Shown: positions 16,394 through 24,587 of the stretch, piece by piece
How positions within the stretch are numbered: the first letter of the stretch is position 1
Layout of the letters: each line of letters begins with the position of its first letter
Source of the DNA: Brenneria goodwinii
GTDB lineage: Bacteria > Pseudomonadota > Gammaproteobacteria > Enterobacterales > Enterobacteriaceae
Reading direction: 5' to 3'
Length of the DNA stretch: 64,000 nt
Assembly (NCBI RefSeq): GCF_002291445.1
Contig: NZ_CP014137.1
Coordinates: forward strand, 1 to 64,000
Made by a program: the position numbers and the translations under genes
The notes under the pieces: generated by a model
Told to the model about the DNA's origin: nothing
Databases searched by the model: none
What the model saw: only the letters and a program-made list of their open reading frames with translations

Positions 16394-16907
16394 AGCATGG
16401 CCCCGTAACTGAACCTTTTACCGTCACCGTTCCATATGTCATCAGATTAGCGCCATTAACCTTGCGCTTTTGTACCCTGAGTAAGGAATTACGAAATGAC
16501 GTGAATTCGGTACTGCGGAAGAAGGTGATACAGCCCCATGATGTACCGGAACCATCCGACCTTAGCGGATGAATCCTGAAGTTTGAGCGTTGGACACCGC
16601 TGATAAAGGTATTGTCATCAATGCTTCCATCATCCCTGTATAGAGCAAACCATGTGCTGTGATCGTTTCCTGTTGCAAAATCCTTTGCCCATGTCAGCAA
16701 ACGGGATTTCCACGGTCCTTCGGGACGATCGACAATCCAGTATCGACCATTAGGAATCGCTGAGTGGTCTATGAATGAACATTCCGCACGGTTGGTGAAC
16801 GGCATGTCGCCACTGAAAACTTCAAAAGCGCCGATGCCTGGGCATTGTAGATAAAGCTTCTTCCTGTCGGTTGAAATCTGGTCGAAATCGAGTAAGCAAT
16901 CGATCAT
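16383..16907 (-). CDS. DUF2778 / Tlde1-like L,D-transpeptidase-fold T6SS effector
   Basis: This 174-residue protein has the DUF2778 pattern: an N-terminal FSGDMPFTNRAECSFIDHS, then IPNGRYWIVDRPEGP, then WFALYRDDGSIDDNTF. The catalytic segment is RIHPLRSDGSGTSWGCITF, with His113 and Cys126. In Tlde1 effectors of type VI secretion this His/Cys pair cuts or exchanges peptidoglycan stem peptides in the target periplasm. It has no signal peptide, as expected for a cargo effector. ATG 16907 follows GGGAA. Upstream is a decayed vgrG and downstream a coupled membrane protein, which fits a vgrG-effector-immunity island. Secretion is inferred. Confidence 0.75.
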   Translation of the reverse strand: MIDCLLDFDQISTDRKKLYLQCPGIGAFEVFSGDMPFTNRAECSFIDHSAIPNGRYWIVDRPEGPWKSRLLTWAKDFATGNDHSTWFALYRDDGSIDDNTFISGVQRSNFRIHPLRSDGSGTSWGCITFFRSTEFTSFRNSLLRVQKRKVNGANLMTYGTVTVKGSVTGPCYVR

Positions 16908-17034
16908 AATTCCCTTTCCTTACGGTATCCATCTAATTTTAAACAGGATATCACTCTTTCAGCTCGGTTTTTTCCCAGAAATACGCGGTTATCGCCATTT
17001 TTTTGCCATTGCTGATGTGCGCCTCTCTTGTTAA

Positions 17035-17449
17035 CTAGGTCGAGATATTTCCGCCCTGAGCCTGCATGTTGATATTCAATTGGCCACCGGTGGTCAAGGT
17101 TAAACTCTGACCGGCGAGAGTTGCAACTCTTCTCTGCTGCCGAGTGCGATAAGCGGGAAAATGTCCGGATGACGCCATGAATTTTACGCAAAGGTTCACG
17201 CGTATCTGGTAGGCCGAATGTATTGATTTTCGGAGGATTGAAAGCGAGGATTGCCGTACGATTGAGTATTCGTGCGGGATTGAGATCGTCGGCCTCACTG
17301 GTAAAGGTAATTCGATAATTTTTACTTAACTTTTTCTGTGCAGTGAAGTGCAATAAAGAAAGTGGAACGGTAGTGTTTTCTAATTTGAAATGATAGCGTG
17401 AATGTGAGTTGATTTCACTGCTAAGGCTATTAATTATAGCTCTATCCAT
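17035..17449 (-). pseudogene. vgrG remnant, internally deleted and frameshifted
   Basis: Reading from ATG 17449 (AAAGGA upstream), the first about 100 codons look like a VgrG N-terminus: HSRYHFKLENTTVPLSLLHF, then LSKNYRITFTSEADDLNP and REPLRKIHGVIRTFSRLS. The frame is then lost near 17150-17180. In another frame it continues as VATLAGQSLTLTTGGQLNIN and stops at 17035. The second part resembles the beta-rich repeat near the end of VgrG, but this is less certain. A complete VgrG exceeds 600 residues, so several hundred codons of the gene are missing. The remnant directly precedes the Tlde1-like effector gene. Confidence 0.65.
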
Positions 17450-17834
17450 TCTGTGATTCCTTTTCATATCCATTGAAACCAATAAAATGCGGGCTATCAT
17501 ACGGGTGAAAAAACAATATGTCATTATCTAAACAATTAACTATTTTTTATGATAACCCGAGTTTGCGGTTGAAGACTGCAAGGCTAATCTTCTTGCCGTA
17601 GTTGCGTTATGGCGCGTGTGGCGATGACGGTGGAGAACAAGTGGGAGTTATATCGGCGGCGGCCTAAAATATCCGGCATTTTCGCCACGTTTATACCATA
17701 AAAAGCCGTAGCGCATATCATTAGCCCCGGTTTATTACATGACGCCGAAGATATTTACAGTTGGTTTCATTTCGAGCAGAACTCTTTCGATTAGGCGCTG
17801 GTTTCTTTTGCTCGGTATCTTTAGAGTATCAATT
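17450..17834. other. intergenic region between the vgrG remnant and omrA
   Basis: I see no gene here. The left part is AT-rich and holds the start region of the vgrG remnant. The right end, about 17800-17834, must hold the promoter of the OmrA-like RNA; a TAGAGT-type -10 lies at about 17822. OmpR binding is known in E. coli but could not be read reliably here. Confidence 0.35.
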
Positions 17835-17925
17835 CCCAGAGGTATTGATTGGTGATATATCAATGTGCTCTGTACATTGACGCATTTGATTACACCAACC
17901 TACGCGGATGCGTAGGTTTTTTTTT
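17835..17925 (+). ncRNA. omrA: OmrA/OmrB-type small regulatory RNA
   Basis: The transcript would begin CCCAGAGGTATTGATTGGTG, the conserved 5' seed region of E. coli OmrA and OmrB as I recall them. It ends with a seven-pair terminator stem (CCTACGC / GCGTAGG, loop GGAT) and nine T, again as in OmrA/B. The middle part differs. In E. coli these Hfq-dependent RNAs are activated by OmpR and repress outer-membrane protein mRNAs such as cirA and ompT, and they lie between aas and galR near lysA. Here one copy lies between lysA and aas, so the neighbourhood is conserved even though a bgl operon is now interposed. I saw no second copy. Confidence 0.88.
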
Positions 17926-18129
17926 GCCTGTCTTTTTTATCTTGCCGCCCGCCTGGCTTCTTTGCTTTCTTGCTCCGGGCAATGGGTTAGCTGGGATTTT
18001 ACGAATTTTCACGTTGGTTGTTTTTTAATCAAACATTACTTGCATCACAAATAGAAAAGAAACCGGCCTGCTCCCTTGTCACGGAATTGACCGTTTAAAT
18101 AGCTGGTGCTAATTTCTTCTCATGCATAA

Positions 18130-18157
18130 GGCTTGTTACCGTTCGGCGGGCAAAACT
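18130..18157 (+). promoter_or_regulatory. RAT antiterminator site 1, before bglG
   Basis: GGCTTGTTACCG followed by GGCGGGCAAAACT matches the ribonucleic antiterminator consensus bound by BglG/SacY proteins. Its 3' part overlaps the first arm of the following terminator, so the two structures exclude each other. Confidence 0.85.
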
Positions 18158-18237
18158 TAAGTGCAGAGACTTAGCGTATGTATTACATCACTGTATTACA
18201 TAGTGTCTGGTTCTGTATTTTGGTTTTGCCCGTTTTT
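18147..18237 (+). terminator. conditional terminator in the bgl leader
   Basis: The ten-base arm CGGGCAAAAC (18147-18156) pairs perfectly with GTTTTGCCCG (18223-18232), followed by TTTTT. BglG bound to the overlapping RAT would prevent this hairpin and allow transcription of the operon. Confidence 0.8.
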
Positions 18238-18257
18238 ATTTATAGGGGACAAGGGTG

Positions 18258-19103
18258 ATGAAGATAAGGCAGATCCTGAATAATAATGTCGTCAGCGTAT
18301 TGGACGATCAGGGTCAAGAGCTGATCTTAACCGGTTGCGGGCTGGGTTTTAATTCAAACTGCGGCCAGCAGGTAGATGCATCACGTATTGAAAAAATATT
18401 TCATTTACAAGACAACGCTATTTCAGCGCGTTTTAAAGATCTGGTTGATCAGGTGTCGCTAGAGGTCATACAGATCACCGACGACATCGTAGAGATGGCA
18501 AAAACGCAGCTGCAGCAAAAACTTAGTGAAGGCATCTATGTCACTTTGGCCGACCATCTTAACTTCGCGCTGCAGTGTCAGCAGAACGGCGTCACGATCC
18601 AGAATCCGCTGCAATGGGAAGTTAGCCATTTTTATAAAGACGAGTATGCGGTAGCTGAAAAAGCGTTAGATCTGGTGTTTGAACAGTTTCAGGTGGTATT
18701 GCCCAAGTCCGAGGCGTGCAGTATTGCGCTGCATATCGTCAATGCTGAATTGAATGACAATATCGGTAATATAAAACAGATTACCCAGTTGATTTATCAA
18801 GTGCAGAATATCGTTAAATATTATTTCCGTGTTTCGTTGGATGAATCCGGTTCTAATTATCACCGTTTTATTACCCATCTTAAGTTTTTTGCTCAGCGGG
18901 TGATTGATGGCGCAACGCTGGAAAATGATGATGGCGATTTATTTAATATGGTGCAACAGCGCTATCAAAAAACATTAGGCTGCGTTGAGTATATCAACGC
19001 CTTTATTAATAAAAATTATCAACACAACATGAGCAATTCGGAGAAACTCTATCTGACCATACATATTGATAATATGATCCACAGTTTACACCATTCCAAA
19101 TAG
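18258..19103 (+). CDS. bglG: BglG-family transcriptional antiterminator
   Basis: This 281-residue antiterminator binds RAT sites in the bgl mRNA when a beta-glucoside is present. Residues 1-55 are the CAT RNA-binding domain (MKIRQILNNNVVSVLDDQGQ). PRD1 follows at about 65-170, with His in LADHLNFAL and ALHIVNAEL. PRD2 is at 170-280, with His in FITHLKFF and LTIHIDNM; these are the histidines phosphorylated by the PTS. ATG 18258 was chosen over the in-frame GTG at 18255. RAT sites flank the gene on both sides, which shows autoregulation together with bglF. Confidence 0.92.
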   Translation: MKIRQILNNNVVSVLDDQGQELILTGCGLGFNSNCGQQVDASRIEKIFHLQDNAISARFKDLVDQVSLEVIQITDDIVEMAKTQLQQKLSEGIYVTLADHLNFALQCQQNGVTIQNPLQWEVSHFYKDEYAVAEKALDLVFEQFQVVLPKSEACSIALHIVNAELNDNIGNIKQITQLIYQVQNIVKYYFRVSLDESGSNYHRFITHLKFFAQRVIDGATLENDDGDLFNMVQQRYQKTLGCVEYINAFINKNYQHNMSNSEKLYLTIHIDNMIHSLHHSK

Positions 19104-19130
19104 GCTTGTTACTGTTAAATCAGGCAAACC
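19103..19130 (+). promoter_or_regulatory. RAT antiterminator site 2, between bglG and bglF
   Basis: GGCTTGTTACTG followed by TCAGGCAAACC, starting at the last base of bglG, matches the RAT consensus. The terminator that should overlap it is not clear: a CCGCGGT/ACCGTGCGG hairpin follows but has no T run. The second control point may therefore be weakened. Confidence 0.75.
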
Positions 19131-19215
19131 CCAGAGGAAACAAAGCGCCGCGGTAAATCATACCGTGCGGTTGTTGATGAAATCTTATGATTTCTTTCTG
19201 GACAGAGGAATAACC

Positions 19216-21135
19216 ATGAATTATCAGGACACGGCAAAACGGATCGCTGAATTAGTCGGCGGAGAAAAAAATATTCAGCACGTTTTCCATTGTATTACCC
19301 GTTTACGTTTTCAGTTACGGGATATGGCTCAGGCCGATAAAGCTGCGCTGCAACAGCTTGATGGCGTTATTGGTATTAATGTGGCCGGCGATCAGTTTCA
19401 GGTGATTATTGGTAATGAGGTCGCGGATGTTTACCGTGCCCTTATCCAGCGCTATCCCGCATTGTCTCAGAAAACGGATAATCCGCAGCAAGGAGAAAAA
19501 CGTAATCTGATTTCCACCATGCTGGAGTCGTTATCCAGCATCTTTTCACCGATTATTCCGGCGATTGCCGGCGCCGGGATTCTAAAAGGGGTGCTGTCGC
19601 TGTTTATCGCGTTACAGTGGGTATCGCCGACCAATCAAACCTATTTGATCCTCTCCGCCATCAGCGACGGAGTATTCTTTTTCATTCCGCTGGTGCTGGC
19701 GTTCAGCGCGGCCAATAAACTGGGTTGTAATCCGTATGTGGCGGTAGCGCTGGCCGCCACCCTGTTTCACCCTACGCTGCTAAAACTGTTTCAGCAGGGT
19801 GGTTCGATTTCATTTATCGGGCTGCCGGTGTCGCCGGTGTCTTATTCGTCCTCGGTGATCCCGATTCTGCTGGCGGTGTGGCTGATGTCATACGTTGAGC
19901 GTGCCATCGATCGAGTTATGCCGGGCATGCTCAAGACGATGTTTGTCCCGCTGTTTACGCTGCTGATCGTCGCGCCAATTATGCTGATAGCAATTGGACC
20001 TCTGGGGATCTTTGCCGGCAACTATCTGTCGACAGGGGTAGTTTGGCTGGTGGAAAACATGGGGCTGCTTGCCGGGTTGATTCTGGGCGGCACGCTTTCC
20101 CTGATTATTATCACCGGTATGCACTATGTGCTGATCCCTATCGTGATTAATAACATCAGCAAGATGGGATTCGATCCGTTAAAAATCATCTTCTATGTCG
20201 CCAACCTGGGGCAGGCTGGGGCGGCATTCGGCGTGTTCCTGCGCTCGCGTAATAAAAAAGTGAAATCGCTGGCGTTATCCACCAGCCTCACGGCGGCGAT
20301 GGGAATTACCGAGCCTGCCATGTACGGTATCAATATCCGCTTCAAACGTCCGTTTGCCGCCGCGTTAATCGGCGGCGCCTGCGGCGGCGCTTTCGCTATG
20401 TTCTTCGGGGTGAAAACCTACGCCTTCGCGTTAAGTGGTTTGCCGGGGTTGCCCGCGTTGGTTGGCCCCACCTTCCTGTATGCCCTGGCGAGTCTGGCTA
20501 TCTCCTTTAGCGCCGCGGCGATCGTCACCTGCCTGCTGGGGTTTGAGGATCCGGTTGAGCAGTCGGCGCCGGATCTGTCGGCAAGCGCTGAAGCGCCGCC
20601 GGTCTTGGCCGGTAGACCGGTGCAGGCGGGGCAAACCGTCGGCAGCGTAAAACCTTTGCTGCTCAGCCGACATGAGGAACAGCTCTTTGCGCCGATAGAC
20701 GGACGTATGGTTTCCCTTGATCACTTAAGCGACCCGATCTTTGCCGACGAGATGTTCGGCAAGGGCATCGCCGTTTATCCCGCCAACGGCGAACTGGTGT
20801 CGCCGGTTAACGGACGAGTGGAGTCGGTGTTTGAAACCTGTCACGCCCTGGCGCTGAAAAGCGATACCGGCGCGGAAATACTGATCCATATCGGCATTGA
20901 TACCGTCAAACTCGGCGGGCGGCATTTCACCAGTCATATTCAACCGGGGCAGATGGTCGAGGTCGGCGATCCGCTGGTGAGTTTCGATCTGCCGGCATTG
21001 CTGGCGGAAGGCATCGATCCCAGCGTGATTGTGGTCGTTACCAACACCGAATGTTATGGCGAGGTCAGCTCGCTGGTCGAGGGCGACGTCCATTCACGCG
21101 AAGCATTTCTGAAACTGACCGCCGCAGCGGCATAG
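19216..21135 (+). CDS. bglF: PTS beta-glucoside permease EIIBCA
   Basis: This 639-residue PTS permease imports aryl- and alkyl-beta-glucosides as 6-phosphates and also phosphorylates BglG to inactivate it. EIIB is at residues 1-85, with the phosphorylated Cys26 in HVFHCITRLRF. The membrane EIIC domain spans about 100-460 and contains GITEPAMYGIN. EIIA is at about 480-635, with the phosphorylated His near 558 in ILIHIGIDTVKLGG. ATG 19216 follows AGAGG; a longer frame from 19165 has no good site. It is the second gene of the bgl operon. Confidence 0.93.
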   Translation: MNYQDTAKRIAELVGGEKNIQHVFHCITRLRFQLRDMAQADKAALQQLDGVIGINVAGDQFQVIIGNEVADVYRALIQRYPALSQKTDNPQQGEKRNLISTMLESLSSIFSPIIPAIAGAGILKGVLSLFIALQWVSPTNQTYLILSAISDGVFFFIPLVLAFSAANKLGCNPYVAVALAATLFHPTLLKLFQQGGSISFIGLPVSPVSYSSSVIPILLAVWLMSYVERAIDRVMPGMLKTMFVPLFTLLIVAPIMLIAIGPLGIFAGNYLSTGVVWLVENMGLLAGLILGGTLSLIIITGMHYVLIPIVINNISKMGFDPLKIIFYVANLGQAGAAFGVFLRSRNKKVKSLALSTSLTAAMGITEPAMYGINIRFKRPFAAALIGGACGGAFAMFFGVKTYAFALSGLPGLPALVGPTFLYALASLAISFSAAAIVTCLLGFEDPVEQSAPDLSASAEAPPVLAGRPVQAGQTVGSVKPLLLSRHEEQLFAPIDGRMVSLDHLSDPIFADEMFGKGIAVYPANGELVSPVNGRVESVFETCHALALKSDTGAEILIHIGIDTVKLGGRHFTSHIQPGQMVEVGDPLVSFDLPALLAEGIDPSVIVVVTNTECYGEVSSLVEGDVHSREAFLKLTAAAA

Positions 21136-21145
21136 GGGCGACAAC

Positions 21146-22618
21146 ATGACATTTTCAAAACAATTTCCCGATGATTTTCTCTGGGGCGGGGCAACGGCGG
21201 CCAACCAGTTGGAAGGCGCCTGGAACGAAGGCGGCAAAGGGCTCTCCGTTTCCGATGTTTATACCTTTGACAGCAAAACGCCCAAAGAACGCTGGCTCGA
21301 TCAGTGGTTATTCATGACCCATCGCCAGGTGGCGCAGGCGCAGGATGCAAACAGCGCGAAGTATTATCCCAAGCGCAAGGGCATCGACTTTTATCACCGC
21401 TATAAAGAGGATATCGCGCTGTTCGCCGAGATGGGTTTTAAATGCTTTCGCATGTCGATTGCCTGGACGCGCATTTTCCCGCGCGGCGATGAAACTGAGC
21501 CGAACGAGGCGGCGCTGGCGTTTTATGATGATGTGCTGGATACGCTGCTGGCGCACAACATTCAGCCGATCGTCTCCCTGTCTCACTATGAAATGCCGCT
21601 GTGCCTGGTAACGGAATACGGCGGCTGGCCGAATCGTCAACTGGTGGACTTTTACATACGTTTCGCCACCACGGTGTTCGAACGCTATCGGCATAAGGTG
21701 AAATACTGGATGACGTTTAACGAGATCAACTGCGTGAAACATCACCCTTATGTCAGCGTGGGCGTGATTGAGGAGGATCACCCGCACCTGGAGCAGGACA
21801 AGTATCAGGGCGCGCACCACCAGTTTGTCGCCAGCGCGCTGGCCACCAAAGCCTGTCATCGGATCATTCCCGGCGCGCAGGTGGGCTGCATGATCAGCTA
21901 TCAGATGCTGTATCCCCACACCTGTCACCCGGACGATCTGCAAGCCTGTGAAGAGCAGCAGCGGGTATCGCTGTTTTTCAGCGATGTGCAGGCGCGCGGC
22001 TACTACCCGGCCTATACCGATCGCATGCTGGCGGAAAAGGGCGTGGTACTGAAGAAAGCGCAGGGCGATGACGAAATCCTGCGCCAGTATCCGGTCGATT
22101 TCGTGTCATTCAGCTATTACATGTCCAGTACCGTCAGCGCGCATCCGGAAGCGCTGGAGGGCGTCACCGGCAATTTGATCACCGGCGGCATCCGCAATCC
22201 CTACCTGCCCAGCAGCCAGTGGGGCTGGCAGATCGACCCGAAAGGGCTGCGTCTGGCGCTGAATCAGCTCTACGACCGTTATCAGAAGCCGCTGTTTATC
22301 GCGGAGAACGGGTTGGGCGCCGTCGATACCGTCAATCCTGACGGCACCATCGACGACGATTACCGCATTGACTACCTGCGCCAGCACATCGAGCAGATGA
22401 AAGAGGCGCTGGGCGATGGCGTCAAACTGTTCGGCTACACCTGGTGGGGGCCGATTGATGTGATCAGCGCGGGCACGGCGCAGATTTCGAAACGCTACGG
22501 TTTTATCCATGTCGATCAGGATGATGACGGCAACGGCTCGCAGCGCCGTTCGCGCAAGAAAAGTTTCCACTGGTATCGGCGGGTGATCGCCTCCAACGGC
22601 GAACAGCTGGCGGATTGA
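21146..22618 (+). CDS. 6-phospho-beta-glucosidase, GH1 (first)
   Basis: This 490-residue GH1 enzyme hydrolyses the phosphorylated beta-glucosides delivered by BglF to glucose 6-phosphate and aglycone. The N-terminal FPDDFLWGGATAANQLEGAW signature is present. The acid/base Glu193 is in MTFNEIN and the nucleophile Glu387 in FIAENGLGAVD. An extra segment at about residues 40-75 (TPKERWLDQWLFMTHRQ) is typical of the BglA-type subgroup. It starts 10 bp after bglF. A second GH1 gene follows, so the two enzymes probably divide substrates between them. Confidence 0.9.
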   Translation: MTFSKQFPDDFLWGGATAANQLEGAWNEGGKGLSVSDVYTFDSKTPKERWLDQWLFMTHRQVAQAQDANSAKYYPKRKGIDFYHRYKEDIALFAEMGFKCFRMSIAWTRIFPRGDETEPNEAALAFYDDVLDTLLAHNIQPIVSLSHYEMPLCLVTEYGGWPNRQLVDFYIRFATTVFERYRHKVKYWMTFNEINCVKHHPYVSVGVIEEDHPHLEQDKYQGAHHQFVASALATKACHRIIPGAQVGCMISYQMLYPHTCHPDDLQACEEQQRVSLFFSDVQARGYYPAYTDRMLAEKGVVLKKAQGDDEILRQYPVDFVSFSYYMSSTVSAHPEALEGVTGNLITGGIRNPYLPSSQWGWQIDPKGLRLALNQLYDRYQKPLFIAENGLGAVDTVNPDGTIDDDYRIDYLRQHIEQMKEALGDGVKLFGYTWWGPIDVISAGTAQISKRYGFIHVDQDDDGNGSQRRSRKKSFHWYRRVIASNGEQLAD

Positions 22619-22691
22619 AAAAACAGGCGCGCGGCGGGTCAAACGCGCCTGGCCGCCGCCTCTATGCTGAATGTGATGATGAGGTATTCGT

Positions 22692-24089
22692 ATGGCACGT
22701 TTTCCGAATGATTTTCTGTGGGGTGGGGCGATTGCGGCCAATCAGGCCGAAGGCGCATGGAATGAAGACGGCAAGGGGCCGTCCATCGCCGATGTGGTGC
22801 GCGGCGGCGTAATTGCCGGACAGGCGGATGACGCGATCGATTCGCACCTGTACTACGCCAGCCATCAGGCGATCGATTTTTATCACCGCTATAAGCAAGA
22901 TGTGGCGCTGTTCGCCGAAATGGGTTTCAAATGTTTTCGCACCTCGATTGCCTGGTCGCGCATCTTCCCGCAGGGGGATGAGGCCACGCCGAATGAAGCG
23001 GGGCTCCAGTTCTACGACGACCTGTTCGACGAACTGCTGAAATACGGCATTCAGCCGGTGATCACGCTGTCGCACTATGAAACGCCGCTGGCGCTGGCGA
23101 CGCGCTACGGCGGCTGGGAAAGCCGCAAGCTGGTGGAGTTTTTCAGCCGTTACTGCGAAACGGTATTCCGCCGCTACCGGCACAAAGTGAAATACTGGAT
23201 GACCTTCAACGAACTGAACAATATGAACCGCATGTCGTTCGCCACCGGCGCGATACGGCCGCCGCAGGAGCGGTTATTGCAGATGGTCTATCAGGCGAAC
23301 CACCATATGTTCGTGGCTAACGCCATCGCCAATAAGCTGTGTCATGAGATCATTCCTGACGCGAAGATTGGCTGCATGCTGTCGCTCAGCACCGTTTATC
23401 CCTATCGTTGTCATCCGGATGATGTGTTTGAAACCTATCAGTTGCGCCGCCGTTCGCTGTTTTACGCCGACGTGATGATGCGTGGGGGGTATCCGGCGTA
23501 CAGCCGGCGGATGTGGCGCGACTACGATATTGCGCTGGTTATGGAACCGGGCGATCTAGAACTGCTGGCGGCCTACCCGTCCGACTATCTGGGGTTCAGC
23601 TACTATCGCAGCGCCACGCACAAGGCGGGCGAACTGGTGCTGTCGGATACCGGCGGCATCACCGGGCTGGAAAATCCGTACCTGGAGAAAACGGCGTGGG
23701 GCTGGCCGATTGATGCCAAGGGGTTACGGCTGGTGTGCAATGAACTGGCGGATCGTTATCAAAAACCGTTGTTTATCGTGGAAAACGGTTACGGCGGCGC
23801 GGATACTCCGGCGGCGGACGGCACTATTGAGGATGATGAGCGTATCAGCTACGGCCGCCAGCATCTTCAGCAAGTGGCGGAAGCGATCGCCGACGGCTGC
23901 GACATTATGGGATATACCTGGTGGGGACCGATTGATATCGTCAGCGCCGGTACCGGTGAGATGAAAAAACGTTACGGCTTTATTTATGTTGATAAAGACA
24001 ACGATGGCAACGGCACGCTGGCCCGTTCGAAGAAAAAGAGTTTCGGCTGGTATAAACAGGTCATCGCGTCTAACGGCGAGCAGCTTTAG
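22692..24089 (+). CDS. 6-phospho-beta-glucosidase, GH1 (second)
   Basis: This 465-residue GH1 enzyme is a close relative of the preceding one, with the same FPNDFLWGGAIAANQAEGAW start but a shorter insert after residue 30. The acid/base is Glu174 (MTFNELN) and the nucleophile Glu364 (FIVENGYGGAD). The C-terminal KKRYGFIYVDKDNDGNGT and SKKKSFGWYK match phospho-beta-glucosidases. It lies 73 bp after the first GH1 gene without a visible terminator between them and is the last gene of the bgl operon. Confidence 0.9.
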   Translation: MARFPNDFLWGGAIAANQAEGAWNEDGKGPSIADVVRGGVIAGQADDAIDSHLYYASHQAIDFYHRYKQDVALFAEMGFKCFRTSIAWSRIFPQGDEATPNEAGLQFYDDLFDELLKYGIQPVITLSHYETPLALATRYGGWESRKLVEFFSRYCETVFRRYRHKVKYWMTFNELNNMNRMSFATGAIRPPQERLLQMVYQANHHMFVANAIANKLCHEIIPDAKIGCMLSLSTVYPYRCHPDDVFETYQLRRRSLFYADVMMRGGYPAYSRRMWRDYDIALVMEPGDLELLAAYPSDYLGFSYYRSATHKAGELVLSDTGGITGLENPYLEKTAWGWPIDAKGLRLVCNELADRYQKPLFIVENGYGGADTPAADGTIEDDERISYGRQHLQQVAEAIADGCDIMGYTWWGPIDIVSAGTGEMKKRYGFIYVDKDNDGNGTLARSKKKSFGWYKQVIASNGEQL

Positions 24090-24448
24090 TGCTTAGGGTT
24101 GTTTTCGATACACCAATGCAGGGGCTATGACGGCGTTGACCGTTACCCGGCGTAAAAATTATGCTGAGGAGAGAGCAGACTTAGGGTGAGCCGCATGGAC
24201 GCGGGCCGCCGCGTTGCATCCCTTGCTGTTATGCCTGATGGCGATCACGCTGCGGCAAACCGGAGAAAGCGGTTTGCCGCACCTGTGCATTTCGCTATCT
24301 GTCGCATCAGGCTCCGTTCTTTCATATCTCCATTCTGGCGCTGGAAAATACGAACTATCCTAATAAGTTACGATATCGGACGCCATATTCGGTTATTCTG
24401 GCGATAAGCCGATCCCTATAGTATTTTGAACGCAGATATTCATCGGTC
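24090..24448. other. intergenic region after the bgl operon
   Basis: There is no convincing gene here. The notable element is a perfect 12-pair hairpin, TGCGGCAAACCG / CGGTTTGCCGCA, at 24251-24281 with a 7-base loop and no T run. The same arm sequence follows lysA at 16050, so it may be a small REP-like palindrome. An ERIC follows directly. Confidence 0.5.
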
Positions 24449-24575
24449 TATACCCAATAGATTTCGAGTTGCATCAAGGCGGCGACCGACCGAATCCCCA
24501 GGAGCTTACTCAAGTAAGTGACTGGGGCGAGTAAGGGAAGCCAACGCAGATGCGGCTCGAAAGATGAAGGGTATA
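24449..24575 (+). repeat. ERIC element 1, full length
   Basis: This is 127 bp from TATACCC to GGGTATA. It contains the classical ERIC core (ATCCCCAGGAGCTTACT, then AAGTAAGTGACTGGGG) and outer arms around TTTCGAGTTGCA. It ends 12 bp before the start codon of aas, so the 5' leader of aas is largely ERIC sequence. Confidence 0.93.
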
Positions 24576-24587
24576 TTAGGAGAAGAC

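Larger units (their letters stand above)
17926..18257 (+). promoter_or_regulatory. leader region of the bgl operon
   Basis: The 332 bases between the sRNA and bglG hold no gene. They contain the first RAT site and its overlapping terminator, and the promoter must lie before about 18120. No CRP site could be assigned with confidence. Confidence 0.5.

Noticed and set aside
16904..17524. 206-codon minus-strand frame taken as one gene
   Set aside because: Only its first about 100 codons after ATG 17449 are VgrG-like; the rest is an out-of-frame shadow, so it was called a pseudogene.
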